A stretch of DNA of 64,000 nucleotides from Nanoperiomorbus sp963544155. GTDB taxonomy: Bacteria > Patescibacteriota > Saccharimonadia > Saccharimonadales > Saccharimonadaceae. A program made the position numbers and the translations under genes. Shown one piece after another: positions 50,413-59,507 of the stretch. The notes beneath the pieces were generated by a model. The model was given only the letters and a program-made list of their open reading frames with translations. It was not told the DNA's origin and did not search any database. The stretch is from NCBI GenBank assembly GCA_963544155.1, contig CAUUDW010000002.1, positions 29,080-93,079 of the forward strand, written 5' to 3'. Each line of letters opens with the position of its first letter. The first letter of the stretch is position 1.

Positions 50413-52113
50413 ATGTTATTTCTGAGCGGAGATAAGCTGGTCGCCGATCGTAATAAAATCCAGCGTCAACGTCGACGCAATCGGGCGCTGGTGGCTATCG
50501 CTCGAGCTAATCAGAAGATGAGCGTTCGCCTGGCGGCAGTCATCTTGTCCAGCTCGACTTTGGTCTCAGCTTTACTAGGGATCTACCGAGATCGTTTGCT
50601 TAATTCGATGTATCTTGACACCTACAAGGTGGGGATAGATGCCTATACAGTAGCCTTTACCATTCCCGACTTCATGTACCTACTCTTAGTCAGCGGGGCG
50701 TTGGCAGTGACCTTTATCCCGGTCTTTAACTCTCGTTTGGCTAAGAATAATCGGGAGAGTGCCTGGCAGATGAGCACCAGCCTGATCAACTTTTTGGCGT
50801 TGGTCACTATGGTGACCTCGGTGCTGATCATGATCTTTGCTCCAATTTTAGTTAAATATGTCGTCGGACCGGGACTGTCGGAGTCGGGTCAAGAGTTGGC
50901 TATCAGTATGATGCGGGTGATAGCCATTAACCCCTTCCTGTTCGCTGTAGCGACGGTCATCTCTTCGGTGCAGCAGGCGGTCGGGCGGTTTGTCTTTAAT
51001 GCTCTAGCTCCAACTATGTATAACTTAGGCATTATTATCGGGGCGATCTGGTTTACCGGCGGGATCAATCTATTCGGTCATCAGATCTTTAGTGGTGGGA
51101 TCATGGGTGTGGCGCTAGGGGTGGTGCTGGGGGCGGTACTTCAGCTAATCGTATCCAGTCTGGGGCTGCTTGGGCTAGGCTTTGACTATCGGTTTAAGAT
51201 TTACTGGCGCAATCGGGGCTTTCGCAAGATCTTGACCCTGCTGCCGGCTCGCTCGGCTGATCAGGGGCTTGACTATGTCAGCTCGATCATTGACACTAAC
51301 CTGGCTAGCCGAATGGCGGACGGGACGATCCGGGCTTATCAGCAGGCAAGCACACTCTATAATATGCCGATTAATTTAGTGGGGGTGGCGATCGCTACGG
51401 CTGCTTTTCCTCAGCTGACTGAGCGAATCGGCGAGGGGCGTCGAGACTTATTTGCTAAGGAGCTTCGTTCGGCGATGCGGATGATCATCTGGTTTAGTCT
51501 GCCGATTGCCATGCTGATGTTCTTCTGCCGGGGCTATATTGTCTCTATCATTGACCGGGGTGGCAACGGAACTATCGCTATGCTCTTAGGCATCTTTTGT
51601 TTAGCTATCTTCCTTAGATCGGTCTTTCACATCATGTCGCGGAGCTTCTATGCTTTCCAAGATACTAAGACACCCTTATTAGTATCACTGGTGACCTTAG
51701 CTGTCTCGGTCGGGCTGGAGATTTGGCTGGTCTTCGGCTGGCACATGGGGGCGGGAGGTATAGCCTGGGCACAAGTGATCTGGGCGCTTTTGGAGTTGAC
51801 CAGCCTAACGGTACTAATCTTGCGTCGGGTGCCGAACCTATTTGATAGCCAATTCTGGCACAAGATCAGTCGGATGTTAATTGCTTGTGGTGTGATGTCG
51901 GTCGTTACTTACTTGATGGTACAGCGGATCAACCTGAAGTTTGAGAATCAGAATATGATCATGGTATTAATCCCGCTAGCTGTTATCGGGACGGTCAGTA
52001 TCCTGGTTTATCTTGGTGTATCTCGACTGCTAAGGATTGAAGAGGCGGAGCCGATCATCACTAAGCTAGGTCGAATAGTGAGCGGGCGCTTCATGCTGGG
52101 TAAAGATAAATGA
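50413..52113 (+). CDS. murJ: Lipid II flippase MurJ (MviN family)
   Basis: Moves lipid II across the membrane for wall synthesis. 566 residues with about 14 membrane helices. Family motifs include the SVRLAAVILSSSTLVSALLGIYRDRLL start, DAYTVAFTIPDFMYLLLVSGALAVTFIPVF, and MPINLVGVAIATAAFPQLT in the middle. It starts 10 nt after ftsH and overlaps lepA by 4 bp. A basic ~30-residue N-terminal extension precedes the first helix. Confidence 0.93.
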   Translation: MLFLSGDKLVADRNKIQRQRRRNRALVAIARANQKMSVRLAAVILSSSTLVSALLGIYRDRLLNSMYLDTYKVGIDAYTVAFTIPDFMYLLLVSGALAVTFIPVFNSRLAKNNRESAWQMSTSLINFLALVTMVTSVLIMIFAPILVKYVVGPGLSESGQELAISMMRVIAINPFLFAVATVISSVQQAVGRFVFNALAPTMYNLGIIIGAIWFTGGINLFGHQIFSGGIMGVALGVVLGAVLQLIVSSLGLLGLGFDYRFKIYWRNRGFRKILTLLPARSADQGLDYVSSIIDTNLASRMADGTIRAYQQASTLYNMPINLVGVAIATAAFPQLTERIGEGRRDLFAKELRSAMRMIIWFSLPIAMLMFFCRGYIVSIIDRGGNGTIAMLLGIFCLAIFLRSVFHIMSRSFYAFQDTKTPLLVSLVTLAVSVGLEIWLVFGWHMGAGGIAWAQVIWALLELTSLTVLILRRVPNLFDSQFWHKISRMLIACGVMSVVTYLMVQRINLKFENQNMIMVLIPLAVIGTVSILVYLGVSRLLRIEEAEPIITKLGRIVSGRFMLGKDK

Positions 52114-53903
52114 GTAGTCCGGCGAACTTGCGCAACTTTTGCATCATTGCTCATATTGACCATGGTAAATCGACTCTGGCTGACCGGATGATGGAGTTAA
52201 CCGGTACAGTAGAGAAGCGAGCTATGAAGCAACAGCTGCTTGACTCGATGGAGCTGGAGCGGGAGAAGGGTATCACCATTAAGTTATCGCCGGTTAGGAT
52301 GCGCTACCGAGGCTATGACCTTAATCTGATTGATACGCCGGGGCATGTTGATTTCTCTTATGAGGTGTCACGCTCGCTGGAGGCTTGTGAAGGAGCAGTG
52401 CTGGTGGTTGATGCTACTCAGGGCATCCAGGCTCAGACTCTGACAAATGTCTACTTAGCGATGGAGGCTAACCTGACTATCATCCCGGTGCTTAACAAGA
52501 TTGATTTGCCGGCTTCGGATACAGCCAAAGTTAGTGCTCAGCTTATCAGTCTACTGGGCTGCGAAGAGGCGGATATTATCAAAGTCAGTGCTAAGACAGG
52601 GCAGAATGTTGACCGGGTGCTGGAGGCGATCATCAAGCGTATTCCGGCACCACAGGGCGACCAAGCGGCGCCGACCAGAGCGCTAATCTTTGACAGCTAC
52701 TACGACGATTATCGGGGCGTCGTGCTATATGTGCGGCTGGTTGACGGGCAGCTGGCTAAAGGTGCTTCTATTCGGATGATGGCGACCGGGGCGAAGGCAT
52801 TAGCACTGGAAGTAGGGCATCTGGCGCCGGGCATGATGGCTGATTCGGCTCTGACGACAGGTCAGATCGGCTATATCGTGACTAACCTTAAGACGACTCG
52901 GGAGGCTCGGGTTGGCGATACGGTAACGGTCGGGTCGGGCGAGCCGGATTCGGCTAAGGTCAAGCCTCTACCGGGCTATCGGGAGGTCAAGCCGTTTGTC
53001 TATGCCGGCTTTTTTCCTACCTCTAATGAATACTATGATGCCCTGAAAGAGGCGGTCGAGAAGCTGAGCCTGAGTGATAGTGTTTTACACTACACGCCCG
53101 AGAATTCACCGGTGCTTGGTTTCGGTCTGAGACTTGGTTTCCTAGGGTTACTTCATATGGACATTGTGCGGGAGAGGCTGGAGCGGGAGTATGGACTGGA
53201 GCTCATTGTCACCAACCCCTCGACCAGCTATCAGGTCAAGCTAACCGACGGCACGGCGCTGACTATCGAATCGGCTGATGAACTACCTGATCGGAGCAAA
53301 GTGGCTAGTATCGCTGAGCCGTGGATCGGTGGTGAGATAGTAGTGCCGGTTGATTACGTTGGTCCGGTCATCCAACTGATCGTCAAGAAGCGAGGGTTGC
53401 AGAAGAATATTAGCTATATCGGTGAACGGGCGGTAATTGATTTCGAAGCACCGATGGCGAACCTGTTGACTGATTTTTATGACCAGCTCAAGAGTTTGAC
53501 CTCGGGCTATGGGACGTACAATTATGACCTGATTGGCTACCGAGAAGGTGATCTGGTACGGGTTGATTTCTACGTGGCCGGTGAATTGGTGTCGGCGCTC
53601 AGTCTGATGTGTCACCGCTCCGAGTCGGCTAAGCTGGGGCGAGAGGTGGTTCGCAAATTAAAGGAGGTAATTCCCAGGCAGCAGTTTGCTGTCAGCTTGC
53701 AGGCAGGTATCGGTGGTAAGTTTATCGCCCGAGAAGATTTATCATCTTATCGCAAGGATGTCACGGTTAAGATTCACACCGGAGATCCCGATCGGCGAGC
53801 CAAGTTGCTTGACAAGCAACGGCGAGGCAAGAAGCGGATGAAACGCTTTGGTAAGGTTGACATCCCCGCCGACGCCTTCACGGTGATGCTCAAGCGAGAC
53901 TGA
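52110..53903 (+). CDS. lepA: Elongation factor 4 (LepA)
   Basis: Ribosome-associated GTPase. 597 residues. The G1 motif is AHIDHGKST near residues 13-21, G3 is DTPGHVDFSYEVSRS near 74-88, and G4 is NKID. The LepA-specific C-terminal domain is recognisable (RAKLLDKQRRGKKRMKRFGKVDIPADAFTVMLK). It overlaps murJ by ATGA. TGA is the stop, consistent with the standard code. Confidence 0.97.
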   Translation: MSSPANLRNFCIIAHIDHGKSTLADRMMELTGTVEKRAMKQQLLDSMELEREKGITIKLSPVRMRYRGYDLNLIDTPGHVDFSYEVSRSLEACEGAVLVVDATQGIQAQTLTNVYLAMEANLTIIPVLNKIDLPASDTAKVSAQLISLLGCEEADIIKVSAKTGQNVDRVLEAIIKRIPAPQGDQAAPTRALIFDSYYDDYRGVVLYVRLVDGQLAKGASIRMMATGAKALALEVGHLAPGMMADSALTTGQIGYIVTNLKTTREARVGDTVTVGSGEPDSAKVKPLPGYREVKPFVYAGFFPTSNEYYDALKEAVEKLSLSDSVLHYTPENSPVLGFGLRLGFLGLLHMDIVRERLEREYGLELIVTNPSTSYQVKLTDGTALTIESADELPDRSKVASIAEPWIGGEIVVPVDYVGPVIQLIVKKRGLQKNISYIGERAVIDFEAPMANLLTDFYDQLKSLTSGYGTYNYDLIGYREGDLVRVDFYVAGELVSALSLMCHRSESAKLGREVVRKLKEVIPRQQFAVSLQAGIGGKFIAREDLSSYRKDVTVKIHTGDPDRRAKLLDKQRRGKKRMKRFGKVDIPADAFTVMLKRD

Positions 53904-53916
53904 GTGAAAGACGACG

Positions 53917-53961
53917 TCCTATTGACAATTTAGGTGACTTGCCACCGAAATTGTCAGTAGA
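53917..53961 (+). repeat. 45-bp hairpin repeat, copy 1
   Basis: Identical to 55328-55372. It contains TGACAATTT and AAATTGTCA as outer arms and GGTG/CACC as inner arms around a 6-nt loop with one A/G mismatch. The two direct copies bracket the second AAA_14 ATPase gene. Confidence 0.85.
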
Positions 53962-54019
53962 TACTGGGTTTTGTTAGACCTGATAGAGTGATATCTCTAC
54001 TACTAAGCTAATATTTTAG

Positions 54020-55288
54020 TTATGACATCTCTCTATCTAGACTATCTTCATTTAGCAGGAAGTCTAGAATGTTCATGATGACAATGCCGTTCTCTTCACG
54101 GCCCGGCAGCATCATATCACCGGTGACGATGATTCTTTTGAAGAAGTCGTCGATATTATTAAGCGGACGAGCCTCAATTGCTCTCTTCTCGGTATCGTTT
54201 ATGGTGAGTGCTGACTGGATGTAATATTTGCGGTCGCCCCGGTTAGCCACGAAATCGATTTCGACATGCTTCTTGCTCTTTTCCATAGTCTTTAGGTCAC
54301 GCTCATAAATCTCTACAACTCCGACATCAACCTGATAACCACGGTGACGGAGCTCATTATAGATGACATTCTCCATGATATGATTCTCTTCTATCTGGCG
54401 GAAGCCAACAAACGAGTTGCGAATACCGATGTCGGTGAAGTAGTATTTCACCGGAGTATCCATATACTGTTTACCCTTGACATCGAATCTCTTGGCACAT
54501 TCGATGATATAAGACTCCTCTAGCTTGCTGAGATAATCGTTGATAGTATTATGGCTCAGACTTACGTTTACCTTGCCCTTAAAAGTATTCTCCAGCTTAT
54601 ACGGGTTAGTCAGTGAGCCGACACTGGAGGCAACGATCTCGATAAGCGATCGGAGAGCAGTATCATTTCTCACGCTGTGACGTTCGATGATATCTTTGAG
54701 ATAGATGTTTTGTTGAACCTCGTTTAGATAGGACATCTTTTGCCTGCTGTCGGAGTAGTGCATGATGAGAGGGAGGCCACCATAGCGGATGTATTCCTGC
54801 CAACCATCATACTTATTGCCCTCATAGGCAGTCATAAACTCAGCAAAGCTAAGCGGATACATATGAATCTGCTCACTCCTGCCGCGAAACTCAGTCACGA
54901 TATCACTCGAGAGAAACTTGGAGTTGCTGCCGGTCACATAAACATTCAGGTTGCCTTTAGCGAGGAAGCTACTGAGGACACTCTCAAATCTATTGACTAG
55001 CTGGATCTCGTCTAAGAGAAGAAAGTACTCGGAGTTATCCTTTACCTGATCTAAGATAAATGCGTGGAGAGCCTCACGATCGTGAAGCTTCTCATTTTCG
55101 AGTAACTCCAGGTTGAGATAGATGATATGATCCTCCGGCACTCCATCAGAGATCAGGTAATCCTTGAAGATAGGGTTTAAGAGATATGACTTCCCGCATC
55201 GACGGACGCCGGTGATTACCTTGATGAGGGGGATGCCTCTCCGATCAACTAGCTCCTTTAGATAAGTATCTCGTTTAATTTCCTTCAT
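54020..55288 (-). CDS. AAA_14/DUF4143 family ATPase (second copy type)
   Basis: 422 residues. Walker A is TGVRRCGKSYLL near 26-37. Walker B is FLLLDEIQLVNRFE near 90-103. NVYVTGSNSKFL is the sensor strand, followed by a winged-helix-like middle and a C-terminal DUF4143 domain (HVEIDFVANRGDRKYYIQSALTI). Similar in architecture to the protein at 45179 but clearly divergent in sequence. AAAAGGAGT ribosome-binding site. The 45-bp repeat upstream supplies a TTGTCA that, with TGCTTTAAT, could form its promoter. The gene looks like the cargo of a small cassette. Confidence 0.88.
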   Translation of the reverse strand: MKEIKRDTYLKELVDRRGIPLIKVITGVRRCGKSYLLNPIFKDYLISDGVPEDHIIYLNLELLENEKLHDREALHAFILDQVKDNSEYFLLLDEIQLVNRFESVLSSFLAKGNLNVYVTGSNSKFLSSDIVTEFRGRSEQIHMYPLSFAEFMTAYEGNKYDGWQEYIRYGGLPLIMHYSDSRQKMSYLNEVQQNIYLKDIIERHSVRNDTALRSLIEIVASSVGSLTNPYKLENTFKGKVNVSLSHNTINDYLSKLEESYIIECAKRFDVKGKQYMDTPVKYYFTDIGIRNSFVGFRQIEENHIMENVIYNELRHRGYQVDVGVVEIYERDLKTMEKSKKHVEIDFVANRGDRKYYIQSALTINDTEKRAIEARPLNNIDDFFKRIIVTGDMMLPGREENGIVIMNILDFLLNEDSLDREMS

Positions 55289-55327
55289 GTAGACTCCTTT
55301 TCTGCTCTAATTAAAGCACACATTTGT

Positions 55328-55372
55328 TCCTATTGACAATTTAGGTGACTTGCCACCGAAATTGTCAGTAGA
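55328..55372 (+). repeat. 45-bp hairpin repeat, copy 2
   Basis: Same sequence and orientation as 53917-53961, 1411 bp apart. The spacing encloses the entire ATPase gene. Confidence 0.85.
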
Positions 55373-55408
55373 AATATATTCGACTACTGTTAGTGCGAAC
55401 AACTATAT

Positions 55409-55504
55409 ATGCTTGTTATATGGATTTTAGCTGCTTCTTCCGGTGGGGTAATCGTGGCTTATGGGATAGCGACTAGCAAATGGGTAACCTTATTTATGAG
55501 ATAA
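55409..55504 (+). CDS. Possible 31-residue single-helix membrane peptide
   Basis: ATG to TAA frame encoding MLVIWILAASSGGVIVAYGIA and ten further residues, a plausible membrane helix. No clear ribosome-binding site. The surrounding stretch 55289-55718 has no other credible gene. It contains repeat copy 2, a hairpin CTGATGCT/AGCATCAG (55521-55540) and a TGTCCAGCTGAT string repeated at about 55514 and 55611. Confidence 0.25.
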   Translation: MLVIWILAASSGGVIVAYGIATSKWVTLFMR

Positions 55505-55704
55505 TGCGGGGCCTGTCCAGCTGATGCTAGTAAGCATCAGTCATACACGATGAGACTAATCACACTCGATCTGCCTTATGTATCATAGTGTTATGCATCC
55601 TGCTGTGGCTTGTCCAGCTGATACCAAACAAAATCTGTTTACCGAGAGAGCGTGATGACTTATTGATTTGTCCTAGATAGGGAAATAGTCATTGTATCCT
55701 GCTG

Positions 55705-57036
55705 CCTACATTAACACCCTAACTGCAACAATTTGCCTTAAAGACTTCAAGCGGGGTTAAGCCGCCTAGACGTTTTCTGGGCCTGTTGTTTAATAGATTT
55801 TCTAAGTCTAATATACATTGAGCCGTAAGCTTTTTGAAGTCAGTGCCTTTAGGATAAAAATCTCTAATTAGCCCATTAAAGTTTTCATTCCTGCCACGCT
55901 GACCGGATTTATACGGGTCAGCAAAGTAAATGTCTACATCCAGTGTTTTCTCAGTGGCACGCCAGCTGCTAAACTCAACCCCATTATCGTAAGTAATGGT
56001 GGCAACATTACTTTTACCAAAGACTCTTTCAATATCCACCTTGGTTTGCTTGGTAATACCGGTGGCATTGTAGCCAATAACTAGACTAATAGAGCCTAGT
56101 CCGGACTTACGCTCGGTATGGGTCAATAGTCTATCCTTGGTATCTAATCCAAAGACGGTATCTCCCTCCAGGTCGGTATAACTCTCCAGATTATCTATAC
56201 TCGCCGGTCGGTCATGAATGGAATGCTTGCCTCTATTAGTATTGTTGTATGGTAATTTAGCGGTATTCTTAAACGGTTTACCACGTCTACGGAGTAAACC
56301 AACCGCTTTCTTGCGCTCATTGCCATTGAGATTATAGATGTAACGGTAGATGGCCATGTGGGATATGGGGCGAAGCCCCATATCTCCCGTCCAGCCATCG
56401 TTATCTTTAAGAGTTTGGTCTGCCAGTAAGGCATCTATTCGCAGGGAGATTTGTTCCGGCGACCATCGTAATTTGAGTTTAGTCTTAATATATGCCAGTG
56501 TCCGGGCATATATTGGTTCAGTCAGTTTCTTGTTAGTCCTGCAGACGCCCGAATGGCGTTCAGCAGCATATTCTCGGGCTAGTTTAGCATTGTAGCTATA
56601 TAGCTTGCTATGTAGCCTCTGACGCCTTTTAACGCCCTCTTTAGCCTTACGAATGGTACCAACCATAACTTGGCCACGGTACTTGCGGCTATCTAGGCTG
56701 GTAATGGCCGGCACATTGACACGCTGTCTATTCTTATCTCGTTTTCGACCAGGCAGTCTTTTTATCTGTTCCTTAATAAAGCTATTAACCTCACGAGAGA
56801 TAGTACTGGTTGAGCGTCCAAGCGACTTGGCAATAGCAGTGTATGATTCACCATTCTTTAACCTATTCTCGATAACTATACGTTCATCGTAGCAAAGTTG
56901 TATATACTTGTTGTTAGACACGTTTCTAACGTCCTTTCCGGTTAATTGACTTTCCAAAAATCCATTAAACCACGGGGCTAAAATTGAAACGTGTCTTTAT
57001 TTAGCTTATACTTTGCGGTTAAGGTGTTAATGTAGG
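55705..57036 (-). mobile_element. IS30-family insertion sequence, complete
   Basis: 1332 bp. Terminal inverted repeats are at 55705-55728 and 57013-57036: the first 14 bases (CCTACATTAACACC) are perfect, and 22 of 24 match overall. A 3-bp direct repeat CTG flanks the element (55702-55704 and 57037-57039), as expected for IS30-type insertion. One intact transposase gene fills the element. The intact ends and gene suggest a recent or active copy. Confidence 0.88.
55719..56957 (-). CDS. IS30-family transposase
   Basis: 412 residues. The N-terminal HTH_38-type domain has YTAIAKSLGRSTSTISREVN near residues 38-57. A second DNA-binding region is basic (RKAKEGVKRRQRLHSK). The C-terminal DDE integrase core shows EGDTVFGLDTKDRLLT, TYDNGVEFSSW, and ADPYKSGQRGRNENFNGLIRDF with the catalytic Glu. 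The length is somewhat above typical IS30 transposases. The gene is uninterrupted. Confidence 0.95.
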   Translation of the reverse strand: MESQLTGKDVRNVSNNKYIQLCYDERIVIENRLKNGESYTAIAKSLGRSTSTISREVNSFIKEQIKRLPGRKRDKNRQRVNVPAITSLDSRKYRGQVMVGTIRKAKEGVKRRQRLHSKLYSYNAKLAREYAAERHSGVCRTNKKLTEPIYARTLAYIKTKLKLRWSPEQISLRIDALLADQTLKDNDGWTGDMGLRPISHMAIYRYIYNLNGNERKKAVGLLRRRGKPFKNTAKLPYNNTNRGKHSIHDRPASIDNLESYTDLEGDTVFGLDTKDRLLTHTERKSGLGSISLVIGYNATGITKQTKVDIERVFGKSNVATITYDNGVEFSSWRATEKTLDVDIYFADPYKSGQRGRNENFNGLIRDFYPKGTDFKKLTAQCILDLENLLNNRPRKRLGGLTPLEVFKANCCS

Positions 57037-57043
57037 CTGGGAC

Positions 57044-57071
57044 TTGACATGGAGTGTTATTTTGCTACAAT
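57044..57071 (+). promoter_or_regulatory. Strong promoter TTGACA - N16 - TACAAT next to the IS30 right end
   Basis: Perfect -35, extended -10 TGCTACAAT, directed rightward. It begins just outside the IS and points to the structured region at 57078-57131. No long ORF follows. Confidence 0.65.
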
Positions 57072-57077
57072 TAAGCT

Positions 57078-57150
57078 AATCACCATGACCAGACAGGCCT
57101 AAGGTTTCGACCGACCGCCGATGCTGGTCATTATAATTTTAGCGTTTTTC
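57078..57150 (+). ncRNA. Candidate structured small RNA
   Basis: Downstream of the strong promoter, ATGACCAG (57085-57092) pairs with CTGGTCAT (57124-57131). Inside lies GGT-TTCG-ACC, a UUCG-tetraloop hairpin. A T-rich stretch with GTTTTT follows near 57141-57147. The RNA would end in the 3' part of the minus-strand NYN gene, so it may act as antisense. Only a five-codon frame (MTRQA) lies inside. No known family recognised. Confidence 0.4.
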
Positions 57151-57631
57151 TATTATTGCCAATTACGCTAATATAGTCCCTATACCTGCCGAGTAAACTA
57201 GAATACCGTCTATTGGGGCATAAGAGGCGCATCATTTTGCCTTTTTCAATTAAATAATCTGCCAAGCAACTAAAATCGCCGTCACCGGATACGATAATTG
57301 CTTTATCGTATTCCTTGAAACATCTAGCTGAGGCGTAAAGCACTAATTCAGCGTCAACATTGCCCTTATAGGTGTACTTATCGTCAACCTTATACTTTAC
57401 CGTTGGCTTAAAGACTAATGAATAGCCCATCTCCGACAGATGTGTGTAAAGCTGTTCATTTCCGGGTACCATTCCAATAAATAGATAAGCTTTCTCTACA
57501 TGATATTTATTTTTGAGGTAGAGTCGAAACTTCTTAAAATCAAGCGCCCAACCCTGAGATCTAATGCCAAGATTTAGATTCTGACTGTCGATGAATGCAT
57601 ATACTATGGGAGTTTTGTCCTTACGCTTCAT
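57131..57631 (-). CDS. NYN-domain (LabA/DUF88-like) PIN-fold protein
   Basis: 166 residues. The motifs are YAFIDSQNLNLGIRS near 11-25, GNVDAELVLYASARC near 84-98 and KAIIVSGDGDFSCLADYL near 105-122. These supply the conserved Asp residues of NYN/PIN-like metal-dependent RNases. No partner domain is attached. It lies next to an IS and a candidate RNA, in an accessory region. It could be a defence- or RNA-processing nuclease; the target is unknown. Confidence 0.85.
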   Translation of the reverse strand: MKRKDKTPIVYAFIDSQNLNLGIRSQGWALDFKKFRLYLKNKYHVEKAYLFIGMVPGNEQLYTHLSEMGYSLVFKPTVKYKVDDKYTYKGNVDAELVLYASARCFKEYDKAIIVSGDGDFSCLADYLIEKGKMMRLLCPNRRYSSLLGRYRDYISVIGNNRKTLKL

Positions 57632-57750
57632 GAGGACAGTATAGCAAGATTACTCATGGCTGTCATTTAGTACGTTTTATCCTCCAACCCATCGTATATG
57701 AGTAAAAATGTGAAGATTTAACTTGGTAGTGTAACTAATCAGTCGGATGA

Positions 57751-57790
57751 AAATGCGAAAACTTCTCATTTTTACCAAGTTTTCGCATTT
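57751..57790. terminator. Long hairpin, bidirectional terminator-like
   Basis: AAATGCGAAAACTT and AAGTTTTCGCATTT form a perfect 14-bp stem with a 12-nt loop, followed by T-rich DNA on both sides. In the gene-poor stretch 57632-58016 the only other things seen are a closed 78-codon minus frame and an opposed plus frame without a good start, neither convincing. Confidence 0.55.
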
Positions 57791-58016
57791 TTGCTGCTAC
57801 ATTATTAGACAAGATCCCTGACCACAATCCCAAAGTTCTTATTACTCTTGATCCGGAAGAAGTCTCCTGGCGTGGGGTGCGGCAAGTCAACGTAATCACT
57901 GGCTGCTTAGCTGCTGAAGCTATAAGGACCATGCCATCGACGGACGGAGCCACTACGTACCATCCAGCCACTATTCAACCTATGCTATCATCTATAGTAT
58001 AAAGAGTCAGAGCAAT

Positions 58017-58778
58017 ATGGGTATAGCAAAGTTAGGAAAACAGATAAAGGAACACAAGGTATTCGTGATCGTACCAATAGTTATCCTTATTATAGTTGTG
58101 CTTGCCCGCACCTTCATCTGGAGGGATTACACCAATGAACAGACGGAGATGGCTATATATTTGAAAGATAAGTACGGTGGTCAAGAGTTCGTAGTCGGAA
58201 AGCCGGTGCGAGAGGGGGCAATGTTTGCTATTGAGGGTTATTTAGTTGCCATAGCCTACCCTGCTAATAACAGTAAAATAAAGTTCAGAGTAATACACTC
58301 GTCGTCAGCCAGATATGATGAATACGCCGGAGCTGTCTGGTCTGACGAAGAATCAAAGAGACTAAAGCCGGAGATATACCGCCTATTTGGCAGTGGCACC
58401 GACTACACCGTCGAGATAAAGTCAGCATTGGAACTTCAAAATGCGCAGGTAAACTTCCACGGTAAAATAATCGCTCTCGACGACATAGCCAAGATTTACG
58501 GTAAGCAAATTCCCTACGGCTTAGCGATCAAAAGATTAAAGAAGAATCTGTCAGATGATGAAAAGGAAGACATCGTAAATAAACTGATTGAACTATCGGC
58601 GTCACTGCCGGATAAAACGGACACTGCCGTCACATATATATCTGAAACAAGCGAGAAGAGAGAGTATGGCCTGACGGTATCACTTGATAACCTTCGTAAA
58701 CTAAACAGCAGACAGGATAAAATTAACCTATTCAGCGAATGGAAGGCGGGTGAATCACAGGATCAGGACTTATATTAG
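58017..58778 (+). CDS. Membrane-anchored hypothetical protein
   Basis: 253 residues, not recognised. One N-terminal membrane helix (VFVIVPIVILIIVVLARTFI, ~15-35) with a basic front end suggests an extracytoplasmic C-terminal domain of about 215 residues. Early motif QTEMAIYLKDKYGGQEFVVG resembles the opening of small secreted proteins in Gram-positive bacteria. No Cys and no catalytic motif is obvious. It lies in the accessory region upstream of the RTX cluster. Confidence 0.7.
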   Translation: MGIAKLGKQIKEHKVFVIVPIVILIIVVLARTFIWRDYTNEQTEMAIYLKDKYGGQEFVVGKPVREGAMFAIEGYLVAIAYPANNSKIKFRVIHSSSARYDEYAGAVWSDEESKRLKPEIYRLFGSGTDYTVEIKSALELQNAQVNFHGKIIALDDIAKIYGKQIPYGLAIKRLKKNLSDDEKEDIVNKLIELSASLPDKTDTAVTYISETSEKREYGLTVSLDNLRKLNSRQDKINLFSEWKAGESQDQDLY

Positions 58779-58823
58779 GTAGGACGGATTTCATTAGTAT
58801 TTAGCTTAAATCAGCAGAATCTC

Positions 58824-59477
58824 CTAATCTTTAGATATACGATGGCGGATGTAAGGTATGAAGCCGGCGGCAGAAAATAATGATATTACAAACGCTGAAA
58901 CGACCTCATGATTAGAGTTCCACAATGCACTCCAGAACGACGGTGATGTCATGGACTGTAAAACGACCAGAAAGTTATTCATTGTATGTACGGGCAACAA
59001 ATTATTAATGCAATAGGCGAAACCAACTATGGTACCGACAACGGCAATGATGCCGAGTATAACTTGATCAAGGACTGCAGGATAACTTCTAGTAATTAAT
59101 CCGTATGTCCCCCAAGTGATAAGGGCGGTAAGAAGTCCCGTAATGCATGATACGGAGTGTTGTAGCCAAAGGAACGACCACACACCGATAGTGGCAGGTA
59201 TACCTATCGCAGCCGCCACTAAAAGGGCGATACATCTAACGTAGCGCTTAGGTACAGAGTTGTTGAAAGGAAACTTCTCCGGCTTCTCTGCAGTGGTCGT
59301 AGTGCTGATCATGTGAGAGGAGTACGGGACAGTGCATACTTCCTTGGGTACTTTCTTTTCGTGGGCGTGTTGTCGCAATTCTAGCTTAGATGCATAGAGC
59401 ATACTCTCGGCGATTATTGTCAGAGCAGCGTCCGGCTTGATGATATCTCCAGCTGAGACAATGGCTTTTTGCAACAT
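58824..59477 (-). CDS. Four-helix membrane protein, unknown
   Basis: 217 residues. The first ~80 are soluble with a His/Lys-rich part (RQHAHEKKVPKEVC). Four membrane helices follow (about 82-107, 112-130, 138-158, 190-210). The C-terminus is RHRISKD. Family not recognised. It is divergent from the small genes that lead into the RTX cluster, so it might be part of the same system (immunity or transport), but nothing in the sequence proves this. Confidence 0.65.
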   Translation of the reverse strand: MLQKAIVSAGDIIKPDAALTIIAESMLYASKLELRQHAHEKKVPKEVCTVPYSSHMISTTTTAEKPEKFPFNNSVPKRYVRCIALLVAAAIGIPATIGVWSFLWLQHSVSCITGLLTALITWGTYGLITRSYPAVLDQVILGIIAVVGTIVGFAYCINNLLPVHTMNNFLVVLQSMTSPSFWSALWNSNHEVVSAFVISLFSAAGFIPYIRHRISKD

Positions 59478-59507
59478 TACAATGAGTATTAATAAAAGTT
59501 GCTTTAG

